From positions 744,001 to 808,000 of the forward strand of contig NZ_CP016808.1 of the NCBI RefSeq assembly GCF_002741035.1: a stretch of DNA of 64,000 nt. Direction: 5' to 3'. Below the pieces are notes generated by a model. That model worked only from the letters and a program-made list of their open reading frames with translations. It was not told the origin of the DNA and did no database searches. Both the position numbers and the translations under genes were made by a program. Shown one piece after another: positions 15,228 to 24,122 of the stretch (positions are counted from its first letter, which is position 1; each line of letters opens with the position of its first letter). This DNA is from Paenibacillus sp. BIHB 4019 (GTDB lineage: Bacteria; Bacillota; Bacilli; Paenibacillales; Paenibacillaceae).

Positions 15228-18200
15228 TTAGTACTGGTTATAAATCCGGTACAGGAATACCGCTGCTTCCGCTCGGGTTGTGAGCGCCCGGGGATTAAGC
15301 TTATTTCCAGAACCGGAGATTAAACCTTCCTCCACAAGAAGCGCGAGGCTTGATTCCGCATAGGCAGCTATATCCTCTCTGTCGCGATAAGGCTCCAGCA
15401 CGGAGACATCTGCTGCAGCTTCCAGCCCTCTGAACTTCTCCAGCGCGCGGGCCGTCAGCACGATCATATCCTGCCGCGAGATGCTTTCCTGCGGATGGAA
15501 TTCATTGCTGCCTGATCCTGTCGCCAAGCCTAGCTGCTTGGCAATGCCCAGCGCTTCATAATAGTAGGCGTCCGAATCTGCATCAGCGAAGTTTTCTTTA
15601 AACTCGGCTGCCAGTCCTAATGTCTTTACAAGCAGGACAAGATAATCGGCCCTTGTGATGTTGGCGGCCGGCGTATAGTTCCCAGCCGATGTACCGCCGA
15701 TAATTCCCTTGGAAGCCATCACCTCGATGGAATGCCTCGCCCATTCCACCTTGCCTAAGTCTGCGAAGGTTTTGTGTACATAAGCCACTGCGTAGGAGCT
15801 AAAATGCGACGTTTCAAAGGTCACCGTTCCGCTCACCGCATCATAGCGTCCGCTTGGAACAGCGATGGCGTCGCCGCTGCCGTCGATATACCAAATGACG
15901 ATATGCTCTGGATTTTTCAATTGTTCAGCCGTTGGTGCGTAAGGGATCGTGATTTTAACTGGCGCGGCTGGATTGTTCCACGGCGTCGTTACGCCGTTCA
16001 GCGCCAGTGTAAGCTCAATTAGCGGGCGGTCGCCTATCGCTTCAGCCGCTTTAGCGGACAATCCCTTCTTATCGCCTACACCAATCGTAAGGCTTGCGAT
16101 TTTCCCATTCGTTTCTGCCATGCCATGCAGCATGTTAGCTGGAATGGCTATACTGCCTGCACGAGTTATGAAAATGAGTTCACCAGCGGCTTGCGCCATG
16201 GATATTGAATCCGCTGGCACTTCGAGCGTGTAAGATTTGATAGCAGGGATATTGGGCACAGTCATAACCGTCGTCTCGCTGGCGGTGAATATCTGTTTCG
16301 CCAGTTCGCCAATGGAAATGACTGCGCGCCCTGCCGCTGTATCAACCTTGACCGGCAGCGTTGGAAGCGTCGTTCCCCCGCTTCCTGTTACGGTTACAGA
16401 GTATTCCGGTGTCACCGTACTGCTTCCACCACTCCCACTGCCTCCGCTGTTACCATTGCCACTATTACCGCCACCACCGCTACCATTGCTTGGTTGGTTT
16501 ACCGTCAAGGTTACGATATAAGTGTCCGTAGAATCTGTAAATCCATCGTTGGCTGTGAAAACCAACGTCACAGTCCCTGCCAATGTTGGTGTGTACGTGT
16601 AGCTCTCGGTTGCTGCCACCGCCGCTGCACCGTCTACCGAAACTTTGTACGTTAGCGGATGATTATCCGCATCTTCAAATATGCTGGCAAGATCAAGTAT
16701 ATATGGCGTATTCACCGTCACAATTGCGGCTCCTGTCGCATCCACATCTGCCTGTCGGACAGGCACCGTATTAGCCGTGAGCTCCAACGTATAGGTATCC
16801 ACCGAATCGATTGTTCCATCGTTCGCCGTAAAGAGAAGCGTTGCTTGGCCTGCTGTTGTCGGCGTGTACATATAATTTTCCGCTGCAGCAACAGCGGCTG
16901 CTCCATCTATGGAAACCTTGTACGTTAGTCCATCGCCGTCTGCATCTTCAAAAATAGCGCCTAGATCTAGCGTATAAGTCCCGTTCAGCGTTATAACAGC
17001 AGTAGACGTTGCTCCAACGTTCGACTGACGTATTGGGATCGTATTAGCTGTAAGCTCCAACGTATAGGTATCTACGGAATCTATCACTCCGTCGTTCGCT
17101 GTAAAAACAAGCGTTACTTGGCCTCCCGCTGTCGGCGTGTACGTGTAATTCTCGACCGCAGCTGCTGCTGCCGCACCATCCACCGACACCTTGTACGTCA
17201 AGCCATCGCCATCTGCATCTTCAAAAATGTTAGCAAGATTAAGTGTATACGGCGTATTCACCGTCACAATTGCAGTTGCTGTTGCATCCACATCTGCTTG
17301 GCGAACAGGCACCGTGTTAGCCGTGAGTATCACCGTGTAGGTGTCCACCGAATCGATCGTTCCATCATTCGCTGTAAAAAGAAGCGTTACTTGGCCTGCT
17401 GTTGTCGGCGTGTACGTGTAATTTTCAGCCGCTGCTGCCCCCGCCGAACCATCCACCGATACTTTGTACGTCAAGCCATTTCCGTCAGCATCTGTAAAAA
17501 TAGTTGCTAAATCAAGCGTATACGGCGTGTTCACCGTCACCGTCGCTTCAACCGTCGCATCCTTATCCGGCTGGCGGACAGGCAGCGTGTTCACCGTCAG
17601 CTCTACCGTATACGTGTCCGATGAATCGCTCATGCCATCATTAGCGGTAAAAACGAGCGTAAATTGGCCTGCCGCTGCCGGCGTATACGTATAATTCTCT
17701 GCTGCTGTTACTGCCGCAGCGCCATCTAGGGATACGTCATAGGCTAATGCATCCGCATCTGCATCTTCAAAAATAGCGGCTAGATCAAGTATATACGCTG
17801 CATTTAACGATACAGTCGCAGTTGTCGTCGCAGCTACAGCCGCCTGTCGAACAGGCGCTTGATTCACCGCCAACTGGATCGTGTAAGTATCGTCCGATAA
17901 ATCTTCCCCATCAGCAGCCGTGAAAACAAGTGTTACGGGAGCTGCCGTATTTGGCGTGTAGGAGTAGGCTGCGCTTGCTGCTACCGCTGCTGCGCCGTTC
18001 ACCGCTACGTTATAGCTCAGCGGGTCGCTGTCCACATCTTCAAAGATCGTTGAAAGATCAAGCGTATAAGGCGTGTTTAGTGTTACTTTGGCAGTGTCCG
18101 CCGCATTTACATCCGCCTTGCGATTAGGCTTATTGTTAGGCGCCTCTATAACGGTCAAGTTGAACGATTTTATCCGGGTTTGCCCTCCCGATTTGCTGAT

Positions 18201-19748
18201 TGTAGCTGTTAAAGTAACGGCATGATCATCATCGGTTGCCCTTGTCACTTGGCCTGTGCTTGGATTAATGAGTCCGCTCACCGATGCGCTCCATATTATG
18301 GTCGAACCCGCAGCGCCATTTGCCGGAAGATTTAGATCCGCCGTTACATTATTTTCCGAGCTATTGGTTCCCTTAATCAAATCCCAAGTTAAATTCACAT
18401 GATCCAACGCTGTGGATTCCTTCGGCGTATAAGACTGCCACTGGAGAGAAGGATACGTGTACCCTTCTACAACTCTCCATACATTATTAAAGTCCCAAGT
18501 GGAGTAGGTCGCCTGCTGCATAAGCTCTCCGTTATTTTTAGCAGTGCCTCCGGCCGATGTAGCAGCACTTAAATGATAGTAATAGCTGTTTGTGACATTA
18601 CCGCTAGGATTGTAGCCAATCAGACCGCCAGTGGCATCCCTCCCGCCACTTGCAATTCCCGCGCTGTAGCTGTTGCTGACATCTCCCATATTCATTCCAA
18701 TGAGACCGCCTACAAAAACGGAGTTATCGCCACTGGCACTTCCCGTGCTGTAGCTATTGTTAATTGATCCACCTGACTTATAGCCAACCAAGCCTCCGAC
18801 CATTCCATCTGTATCAGCGTCTGTATTCCCTGTACTGTAGCTGCCGTTAATATAGCCTGCATTTCTGCCGACTAGCCCCCCGACAACCGAGCTATTTTTG
18901 CCGCTGGCATTACCGGAACCAAAGCTGTTATTAATGGTTCCGCTTGATGCATTAGAGCCAACCAGACCGCCCGCTGAAGAGGCATCTCCGGTTGTTACCG
19001 CGCTGCTGCTTTGGCTATCGCTAACGGTTCCCGCGTTCATGCCAGCAAGACCGCCAGCATAAGCCTGCAGATGATTGGTATTTACAGAGCCGCTGGCGCT
19101 GCTGCCCATGATGGATCCAGCATTCACACCGACCAGGCCGCCTGCACTAAAGTCATCAGCGCCGCTAGTAATTACGCTGTTGCTTGAGCTATTGCTGATC
19201 GTCCCGGCATTATTACCAACCAGCCCCCCTACCGCGGTAGGATCGGTAAAAGAAAGGAGACCATTGCTCTTGCTATCCGTAACGGTTGCACCCGATGCGG
19301 TGTAGCCGACCAAACCTCCGACATGCGCATTATTTCCTGTAGCCGTAATATTAAAATCGGCCAGCGTCATATTTTTAAGCACAGCCCCGCTACTTAGTTC
19401 TGAAAACAAGCCCACAAAGAAATCCGCTGAATTCATATTCAGATTATAAATGCCAAAACCATTGCCGTCATAAATACCGCGAAAAGCCCCGAGCGGCGTC
19501 CAATTGCCCGTCAAGTGAATATCCCCTGTCTGCTGAAAATAAGCTCCCGCTCCCGGAATATTGACGTTGCTTAATTCCGCCGCGCTTGACACTTTATAGG
19601 GATTCGCAAGCGTGCCGTCTCCCCCTGAGAAATTCACCGTATCTTCGGCCGCATACACCGCTTGGGGCATCCCCACAGCGAAAAGGCTTGCCATCATACT
19701 AATGACAATAAGCATAGCTGTCGCTCTGTTCCACACTCTTTTATCCAT
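15228..19748 (-). CDS. SLH-anchored surface protein with GLUG motifs and six Ig/cadherin-like repeats
   Basis: A 1506-residue exported protein. Domains in order: signal peptide (1-34, ending VYAAE); GLUG-type repeats (about 100-400) with VGGLVG..AGTISNS units; a bacterial Ig-like domain (about 440-530); six tandem repeats of about 91 residues (539-1084) with TPYTLDLATIFEDADG and FTANDGTIDSVDTYT cores; a Gly/Ser linker; an unassigned domain; three SLH domains (1324-1506) that bind secondary wall polymer. RBS GGGAGG precedes ATG 19748. It is likely an S-layer-attached adhesin or carbohydrate-facing protein; no catalytic domain is recognised. Confidence 0.9.
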   Translation of the reverse strand: MDKRVWNRATAMLIVISMMASLFAVGMPQAVYAAEDTVNFSGGDGTLANPYKVSSAAELSNVNIPGAGAYFQQTGDIHLTGNWTPLGAFRGIYDGNGFGIYNLNMNSADFFVGLFSELSSGAVLKNMTLADFNITATGNNAHVGGLVGYTASGATVTDSKSNGLLSFTDPTAVGGLVGNNAGTISNSSSNSVITSGADDFSAGGLVGVNAGSIMGSSASGSVNTNHLQAYAGGLAGMNAGTVSDSQSSSAVTTGDASSAGGLVGSNASSGTINNSFGSGNASGKNSSVVGGLVGRNAGYINGSYSTGNTDADTDGMVGGLVGYKSGGSINNSYSTGSASGDNSVFVGGLIGMNMGDVSNSYSAGIASGGRDATGGLIGYNPSGNVTNSYYYHLSAATSAGGTAKNNGELMQQATYSTWDFNNVWRVVEGYTYPSLQWQSYTPKESTALDHVNLTWDLIKGTNSSENNVTADLNLPANGAAGSTIIWSASVSGLINPSTGQVTRATDDDHAVTLTATISKSGGQTRIKSFNLTVIEAPNNKPNRKADVNAADTAKVTLNTPYTLDLSTIFEDVDSDPLSYNVAVNGAAAVAASAAYSYTPNTAAPVTLVFTAADGEDLSDDTYTIQLAVNQAPVRQAAVAATTTATVSLNAAYILDLAAIFEDADADALAYDVSLDGAAAVTAAENYTYTPAAAGQFTLVFTANDGMSDSSDTYTVELTVNTLPVRQPDKDATVEATVTVNTPYTLDLATIFTDADGNGLTYKVSVDGSAGAAAAENYTYTPTTAGQVTLLFTANDGTIDSVDTYTVILTANTVPVRQADVDATATAIVTVNTPYTLNLANIFEDADGDGLTYKVSVDGAAAAAAVENYTYTPTAGGQVTLVFTANDGVIDSVDTYTLELTANTIPIRQSNVGATSTAVITLNGTYTLDLGAIFEDADGDGLTYKVSIDGAAAVAAAENYMYTPTTAGQATLLFTANDGTIDSVDTYTLELTANTVPVRQADVDATGAAIVTVNTPYILDLASIFEDADNHPLTYKVSVDGAAAVAATESYTYTPTLAGTVTLVFTANDGFTDSTDTYIVTLTVNQPSNGSGGGGNSGNGNSGGSGSGGSSTVTPEYSVTVTGSGGTTLPTLPVKVDTAAGRAVISIGELAKQIFTASETTVMTVPNIPAIKSYTLEVPADSISMAQAAGELIFITRAGSIAIPANMLHGMAETNGKIASLTIGVGDKKGLSAKAAEAIGDRPLIELTLALNGVTTPWNNPAAPVKITIPYAPTAEQLKNPEHIVIWYIDGSGDAIAVPSGRYDAVSGTVTFETSHFSSYAVAYVHKTFADLGKVEWARHSIEVMASKGIIGGTSAGNYTPAANITRADYLVLLVKTLGLAAEFKENFADADSDAYYYEALGIAKQLGLATGSGSNEFHPQESISRQDMIVLTARALEKFRGLEAAADVSVLEPYRDREDIAAYAESSLALLVEEGLISGSGNKLNPRALTTRAEAAVFLYRIYNQY
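16495..18130 (-). repeat. Six tandem about 273-bp coding repeats
   Basis: The six Ig/cadherin-like units of the SLH protein are similar at the DNA level, particularly the four from about 16500 to 17600, where whole phrases such as the FTANDGTIDSVDTYT codons recur. This suggests recent unit duplication or gene conversion. Unit-number variation between strains is likely. Confidence 0.8.
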
Positions 19749-19880
19749 TTTATGGCCTCCCGATTGCTTGCATGGTTCTCTTCATTTAGTAACGTCACGG
19801 AAACCAGCATCATCTGCCTCCGCAAATCAATTTAATAATAACAAAGGCCAATAAAAGGATAATAAAAGAATTTTGCAAAT

Positions 19881-19926
19881 AAAAGCGAAAAACCGCCTAG
19901 CATCAGGCTTTTCACCGCTTTTTTTA
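19881..19926. terminator. Hairpin with terminal T-run between divergent genes
   Basis: AAAAGCG ... CGCTTTTTTT outer arms with GCCT/AGGC inner arms. It looks like a plus-strand terminator, yet no plus-strand gene ends nearby; it may stop antisense transcription below the SLH gene. Confidence 0.45.
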
Positions 19927-20045
19927 GTAATAAATATTTTATTGTGCGTCCTTATTTCTATCAAACTCGAAAGCATATGGTAACATGAATAGGGATAAAC
20001 GCTGTTCTAACAAACCTGGCATACGGAAAAATTGAGGTGTATACG

Positions 20046-22037
20046 ATGAAATGGGATGAACATATGCTGCTGTGGAGCAAAGCGGCTGTACGTATCCTTG
20101 ATATTCGCTATAAAGTGATGTGGGAAGGGCAGGATATGCTTTCTTACCGACTGCCTGCAAACGTATTTTTGCTTGTTACAAGCGGCAGTGCCTACGTCCA
20201 AATTGATGAAAATAAAACCCTGCTCAAGCGGTATCATTTATTGCATGCGGGCAAAGGGATGTATGTAGATGTGATGCCTGCCAAGCATGAATTTGCTTGT
20301 TATTTAGTTTTCTACAAGGCCGTCCTCCCCTCCACTTCGCCGAATTCTGCCATGAAGCGGCTTGCCGAGCAAGATAGGCCATTCGGCAAATTTTTTCACG
20401 TTATTCCTCCTGAGCCTGCTATGCTGTACAACCAGATTCGCCGAATGTACGAAGGATGGCAGCAATCCGGTGTGCTTGCCCAAATTCGGATGAAGGCTAT
20501 GCTGTTCGAATTTATATATGAGCTGTTCACCCAACTAGAAACCTCCAAGGAAATGGGCAGCCCTTCTGATCTCGTCACTCATGCTTTGCGGTATATTCAT
20601 GAGCATTACACCAAACCCGTTACAATGGTTCAATTGGCCGATCTCCTCGGCTGCAGCATCAGCTATATGCACAGGCTGTTTAAAGCAGAGGTAGGCAAAA
20701 GCCCGAATGAATATATCATCGGAAAGCGCATGGAGCAGGCTCAACAATATTTGCTTACTACTCAGCTGAATTTGCGGGAAATAGCCGAATCAGTCGGTTA
20801 TTCGGATGTGTATTATTTTAGCCGCTTATATAAAAAACAGTTCGGCATCTCGCCACTGCAAGCTCGAAAATTTCAGTCTGAAAACGGGTTTAGCGATGTT
20901 AATCCATTAAATCCGTCACGATCCTCTATTGTTCCATCCCTGCCGCACTCCTATAATCATGATGTAAATGAAAATCATTTTCATCAAAAGGGAGAGGTAG
21001 ATTTGATTTCAAACCGCAATACAAAACCTTCAATGACTGCTTTGCTCGTGCTGTGCCTATCACTGCTAATGAGCGCCTGCCAATCGGGAGGCAATTCAAT
21101 AAGCTCAGAAAATCAGGGCAATCACACATCCAACGCTGTCAATCAAGCAGCGGCTAACTCCGCTGCAAAGGATGGCGAATCCGCTCCGGCTACAAGGCTT
21201 TACAAGCATAAATACGGAGAAACCGAAATTCCTGTGCAGCCAAAGCGGATTATCACGCCTTACCATCTCGGACATATGCTCGCACTCGGCGAGCGTCCAC
21301 TCGGTGCTGCTACCTATGTGCTGCAATACTCCGCAAGCGCGATGGATACAACTGGTATTGCCGATTTAGGAGCTCCTCTTAATCTGGAGGCCATTTCCGA
21401 TCTGGAACCGGATTTAATTATTATAATAGAAGCTTACCTTGAACCAAGCGGCGGTTATGAGGCATTCAGTAAAATCGCCCCTACCGTTGTGCTAGAGGCA
21501 CATCAGGATCCAATCAAAGATATTACACTGATTGGAGATATACTTGGCAAGCAAGAGGAAGCTCAGCAATGGATTACCCAATTCGAAGCCAAAATTGCCG
21601 AAACCAAAGAGCGCGTACACCAAGTCATTAACCCGGAGGAAACGTTCACGATACTGAATGTAAGAACCGCCAAAAATCGAATGATTTATCGGGACCGCAA
21701 TATGGGCGGCAATATTTTGTATACGTATTGGGGATTTAAACCTCAGGAGAAAGTTTTGAAGGATGTAATCGAAGGCATTGATGATGAATCCTCTTATCTG
21801 GATATAGCGGAGGAAGCGATTCCTGAGTATGCTGGCGATCACTTAATATTAGCCGCCGCTGCAGATGCACAAGATTCAGTTGACGAGCTAATGAAGAGCG
21901 GGATTTGGAAAAATCTTGATGCCGTGAAAAATAATCACGTGTATACGATCGATTTTGATCAGTTCCTATTCAACGATCCGATCTTTTCGATGAAGCAAAT
22001 CGATATATTAACGGATCTGCTAACTGCAGGCCAATAA
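20046..22037 (+). CDS. AraC regulator in frame with siderophore-binding lipoprotein (composite ORF)
   Basis: One open frame of about 663 residues; I start it at ATG 20046 (GAGGTG before it). An in-frame GTG at 20037 is an alternative. Residues 1-180 resemble an AraC ligand-binding part, and 182-275 form the AraC HTH (LADLLGCSISYMHRLFKAEVGKSPNEY, IAESVGYSDVYYFSRLYKKQFG). A 45-residue low-complexity linker follows, then a complete lipoprotein signal and an iron-siderophore binding domain. In Bacilli, Btr/YbbB-like regulators fuse AraC to a cytoplasmic binding domain; here the second half has its own lipobox. The DNA under the linker holds a promoter, a Fur box and an RBS, so a separate second product is likely. 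Confidence 0.8.
   Translation: MKWDEHMLLWSKAAVRILDIRYKVMWEGQDMLSYRLPANVFLLVTSGSAYVQIDENKTLLKRYHLLHAGKGMYVDVMPAKHEFACYLVFYKAVLPSTSPNSAMKRLAEQDRPFGKFFHVIPPEPAMLYNQIRRMYEGWQQSGVLAQIRMKAMLFEFIYELFTQLETSKEMGSPSDLVTHALRYIHEHYTKPVTMVQLADLLGCSISYMHRLFKAEVGKSPNEYIIGKRMEQAQQYLLTTQLNLREIAESVGYSDVYYFSRLYKKQFGISPLQARKFQSENGFSDVNPLNPSRSSIVPSLPHSYNHDVNENHFHQKGEVDLISNRNTKPSMTALLVLCLSLLMSACQSGGNSISSENQGNHTSNAVNQAAANSAAKDGESAPATRLYKHKYGETEIPVQPKRIITPYHLGHMLALGERPLGAATYVLQYSASAMDTTGIADLGAPLNLEAISDLEPDLIIIIEAYLEPSGGYEAFSKIAPTVVLEAHQDPIKDITLIGDILGKQEEAQQWITQFEAKIAETKERVHQVINPEETFTILNVRTAKNRMIYRDRNMGGNILYTYWGFKPQEKVLKDVIEGIDDESSYLDIAEEAIPEYAGDHLILAAAADAQDSVDELMKSGIWKNLDAVKNNHVYTIDFDQFLFNDPIFSMKQIDILTDLLTAGQ
20929..20957 (+). 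promoter_or_regulatory. Internal sigma-A-type promoter inside the composite ORF
   Basis: TTGTTC (20929-20934), a 17-nt spacer and a perfect TATAAT (20952-20957) lie within coding sequence, 46 nt before the TTG start of the lipoprotein segment. Confidence 0.75.
20968..20984 (+). promoter_or_regulatory. Fur box
   Basis: ATGAAAATCATTTTCAT is a perfect 17-bp palindrome matching the classical Fur consensus (TGATAAT-n-ATTATCA, 7-1-7) closely. It begins 11 nt after the -10 hexamer, where bound Fur-Fe would block the internal promoter. In the composite frame it is translated as NENHFH. Confidence 0.8.
21003..22037 (+). CDS. Iron-siderophore ABC transporter substrate-binding lipoprotein (internal start)
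   Basis: The probable stand-alone product of the downstream half: TTG 21003 follows GGGAGAGG with 5-nt spacing. The 344-residue protein starts with a basic n-region, a hydrophobic core and lipobox LLMSAC, then a Ser/Asn/Ala linker. The class III binding-protein domain has PVQPKRIITPYHLGHMLAL, LEAISDLEPDLIIII and YTIDFDQFLFNDPI, as in FhuD/FeuA-type receptors. It should capture ferric siderophores at the membrane face. No permease or ATPase genes are adjacent, so it must use a transporter encoded elsewhere. The Fur box upstream predicts iron repression. Confidence 0.8.
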   Translation: MISNRNTKPSMTALLVLCLSLLMSACQSGGNSISSENQGNHTSNAVNQAAANSAAKDGESAPATRLYKHKYGETEIPVQPKRIITPYHLGHMLALGERPLGAATYVLQYSASAMDTTGIADLGAPLNLEAISDLEPDLIIIIEAYLEPSGGYEAFSKIAPTVVLEAHQDPIKDITLIGDILGKQEEAQQWITQFEAKIAETKERVHQVINPEETFTILNVRTAKNRMIYRDRNMGGNILYTYWGFKPQEKVLKDVIEGIDDESSYLDIAEEAIPEYAGDHLILAAAADAQDSVDELMKSGIWKNLDAVKNNHVYTIDFDQFLFNDPIFSMKQIDILTDLLTAGQ

Positions 22038-22087
22038 CCGATTTCGTTCATCCATATAACGAGCCTTTCAGCAAATCGATTAGCGGG

Positions 22088-22126
22088 ACAAAGGAATATG
22101 CGGACAAGCTGCGCATATTCCTTTGT
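22088..22126 (+). terminator. Terminator after the siderophore-binding gene
   Basis: Perfect 15-bp arms ACAAAGGAATATGCG and CGCATATTCCTTTGT around a short loop, with TTTAC following. Confidence 0.8.
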
Positions 22127-22168
22127 TTACAAGCCTGCTCGTCGATGCTCTATTTCAGAAAGATAAGA

Positions 22169-22402
22169 TTAAGGCCTGCCGCCTCCTCTTCCTTGCCCTC
22201 CGTTTCTCCCCATACTGCCTCCATCTATTCCTGGCATGCCATTTGTATCCGGCCTTACGTTCATCCCCGCTCCGCCATTTCCCCTTGAGCCTGTGTCCGA
22301 TTGGGTTATCGCTTGAGCAGTAATGGTCTCGCATGAGGCAAGCACCAAGGAGCAGCTGAGCATAACGAGAATTAAAGCAAAGCCATATCTTGTACTTCGC
22401 AT
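22169..22402 (-). CDS. Small glycine-rich lipoprotein
   Basis: A 77-residue protein with a hydrophobic signal and lipobox LVLASC. The mature part is only about 54 residues and is rich in Gly, Asn, Arg and Met (NGGAGMNVRP, GGSMGRNGGQGRGGG). RBS GGAAGAGGTGAG precedes ATG 22402. It sits 30 nt behind the glycosyltransferase gene and is probably co-transcribed. No family is recognised. The low-complexity tail suggests a wall-embedded peptide rather than an enzyme. Confidence 0.65.
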   Translation of the reverse strand: MRSTRYGFALILVMLSCSLVLASCETITAQAITQSDTGSRGNGGAGMNVRPDTNGMPGIDGGSMGRNGGQGRGGGRP

Positions 22403-22432
22403 CTTTAGCTCACCTCTTCCAGCGTATAATCG

Positions 22433-23989
22433 TTATCTCTGGAAATATTTTTTCCACCCATACTCATAAAAATCCTTAAAGCCCATGTAGGATAACACAA
22501 TCAGCAATGGATACACGGGGTAGATATATCGGGACTTGATTTCCCATAACAGATAAAACCCGATGAACCCTAAAATGACGAGAATTAAAGAGGTTTCTTC
22601 GAATCGCTTGCCTTTAATTCCACCAAGCAATCGGATGAAAATCCCGACATACATTAGAAAGCTCATCACATACAGCACCCAGAGCAGCCCTGTTCTATAA
22701 TTCGAATCAGCTTTAAACAAGTCCGTCGCCCATGTCGTATAGCTGTAGCGCTCCAGATTAAAGCTCCTTCTTCCTCCTGTATCGGACGAGCCATCGTTGC
22801 CCATGCCGTACCTCTCCATCTGATACGTTCCTTCCGTCCACGTCCAGACGATCTTTTTAAAATACATTTCTGTTAAATCGCCTATACTCGCCTCGGAAAG
22901 CTTATTGCTAATCGACTCCTTAAACAGCTCTACACTGTCCGCCTTATTATAGCCCGCGTCTCTTTGATAAATATTGTAGCTTTGCCGGTTATCCCAAAAC
23001 CCAAACGTGTCTTTGTTAATGCCCATATTCAGCCACATGTAGACTGGCGCAGAATTTTCGTTGACCGATTCATCTACGACATTCGTCGCCTGCAATGCCG
23101 CATTTTGCGTCCAGGCTGGAACATTAAACAGCGCCGCCAATAAAATCAGCGAGGCGATAGCCTTCTTCACTCCGATTTTCCTTAGGTTAAAAATAAGGCT
23201 AAGCAGCACAGCAATCAGAAAAATGACGCCGATGCTTCTGAAATAGTTGCCAATGGCCAGCAAAATGGCCGCGAGGATGATCGTCTTAATCGATTTTGTT
23301 CGGATAAACCTCACAGAGAAATACAAAGCGCTGGTCAGAAAAGCGGTAGCGATCACATCGTTATAAATAAAATTGCTCATAAACAGTGCTGGAATATAGG
23401 TCGCGCCGAACACTAGAACGCCATAGTCGTTTTCCTTTGACTTGCTATTCAGCTCTCTATAGAGCAAGTAAATCATTAGTGTAGTAACGAGAGTAAATAG
23501 GATATTGAAGGCTTTAATCACCAAATAATTATCTGGAAATAGCTGCAGCAGCGTTTTTAAGTATAGGACGATGGAAAAGTTAAACGGAAACATATACAGA
23601 TATCCGCCGGTCTGAAAGGTGGAATAGTCCTTTTGATAAAGCATACTCATCGCCAGAGAAAGCACCGTCTCGGAATCATCCGTAGGCAGGCGGGGAAACA
23701 GGAAAATGATCGCGATTTGGAGCGCACACGAAAGCAGCAGCGTGGCAGGAATAACGATTTTCCAGCTGTACTTGTTCAGCTTCAAGCAAAGCTTGTATAG
23801 AAAGATGCTTAAGGCGAGGACTGTCCCGATGATCAAAATAAATAAAACCAGCTGCTGCTTTCCCAAGTGTGGCGTATCGCCGTATTCGTAAAATTGATAT
23901 TCCGCCCTCACAAAAAACGACGACGCGATAAAAAGTCCGATAAAACAAGCAAGCAGCACATACAATATTTTTTGAATGCCCTTAACCAT
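22433..23989 (-). CDS. Multi-pass membrane glycosyltransferase, GT39/PMT-like
   Basis: About 518 residues from ATG 23989, which follows AAGGAGG; the frame extends upstream but without an RBS. At least ten hydrophobic segments are visible. The first extracytoplasmic loop carries PTDDSETVLSLAMSMLY, where GT-C enzymes place their catalytic acidic residue, and KSRYIYPVYPLL near the end is typical of the ArnT/PMT family. It likely moves sugars from a polyprenyl carrier onto a cell-envelope acceptor. The acceptor is unknown. The small lipoprotein downstream is co-oriented. Confidence 0.75.
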   Translation of the reverse strand: MVKGIQKILYVLLACFIGLFIASSFFVRAEYQFYEYGDTPHLGKQQLVLFILIIGTVLALSIFLYKLCLKLNKYSWKIVIPATLLLSCALQIAIIFLFPRLPTDDSETVLSLAMSMLYQKDYSTFQTGGYLYMFPFNFSIVLYLKTLLQLFPDNYLVIKAFNILFTLVTTLMIYLLYRELNSKSKENDYGVLVFGATYIPALFMSNFIYNDVIATAFLTSALYFSVRFIRTKSIKTIILAAILLAIGNYFRSIGVIFLIAVLLSLIFNLRKIGVKKAIASLILLAALFNVPAWTQNAALQATNVVDESVNENSAPVYMWLNMGINKDTFGFWDNRQSYNIYQRDAGYNKADSVELFKESISNKLSEASIGDLTEMYFKKIVWTWTEGTYQMERYGMGNDGSSDTGGRRSFNLERYSYTTWATDLFKADSNYRTGLLWVLYVMSFLMYVGIFIRLLGGIKGKRFEETSLILVILGFIGFYLLWEIKSRYIYPVYPLLIVLSYMGFKDFYEYGWKKYFQR

Positions 23990-24065
23990 GGACAACCTCC
24001 TTGACAGCATGAATATAGAAGCATTATAAGTCCCTAATCTGAAAATCTCATGAATAGACAAAATA

Positions 24066-24099
24066 AAGACGCTCCAGGGGCAAGCTCCCGGGGCGTCTT
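24066..24099 (-). terminator. Terminator after the LRR gene
   Basis: AAGAC ... GTCTT outer arms with a GC-rich inner stem, followed on the minus strand by TTTATTTTG. Confidence 0.75.
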
Positions 24100-24122
24100 G
24101 TTTGGCAGATGTATGGAATTTA

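Noticed and set aside
17118..17510. Plus-strand repetitive frame (CRRVRVI-type repeats)
   Set aside because: Antisense shadow of the cadherin-like repeats in the SLH protein.
16495..18130. Possible CRISPR-like array
   Set aside because: The periodic repeats are about 273 bp, coding and without short identical repeats separated by unique spacers.
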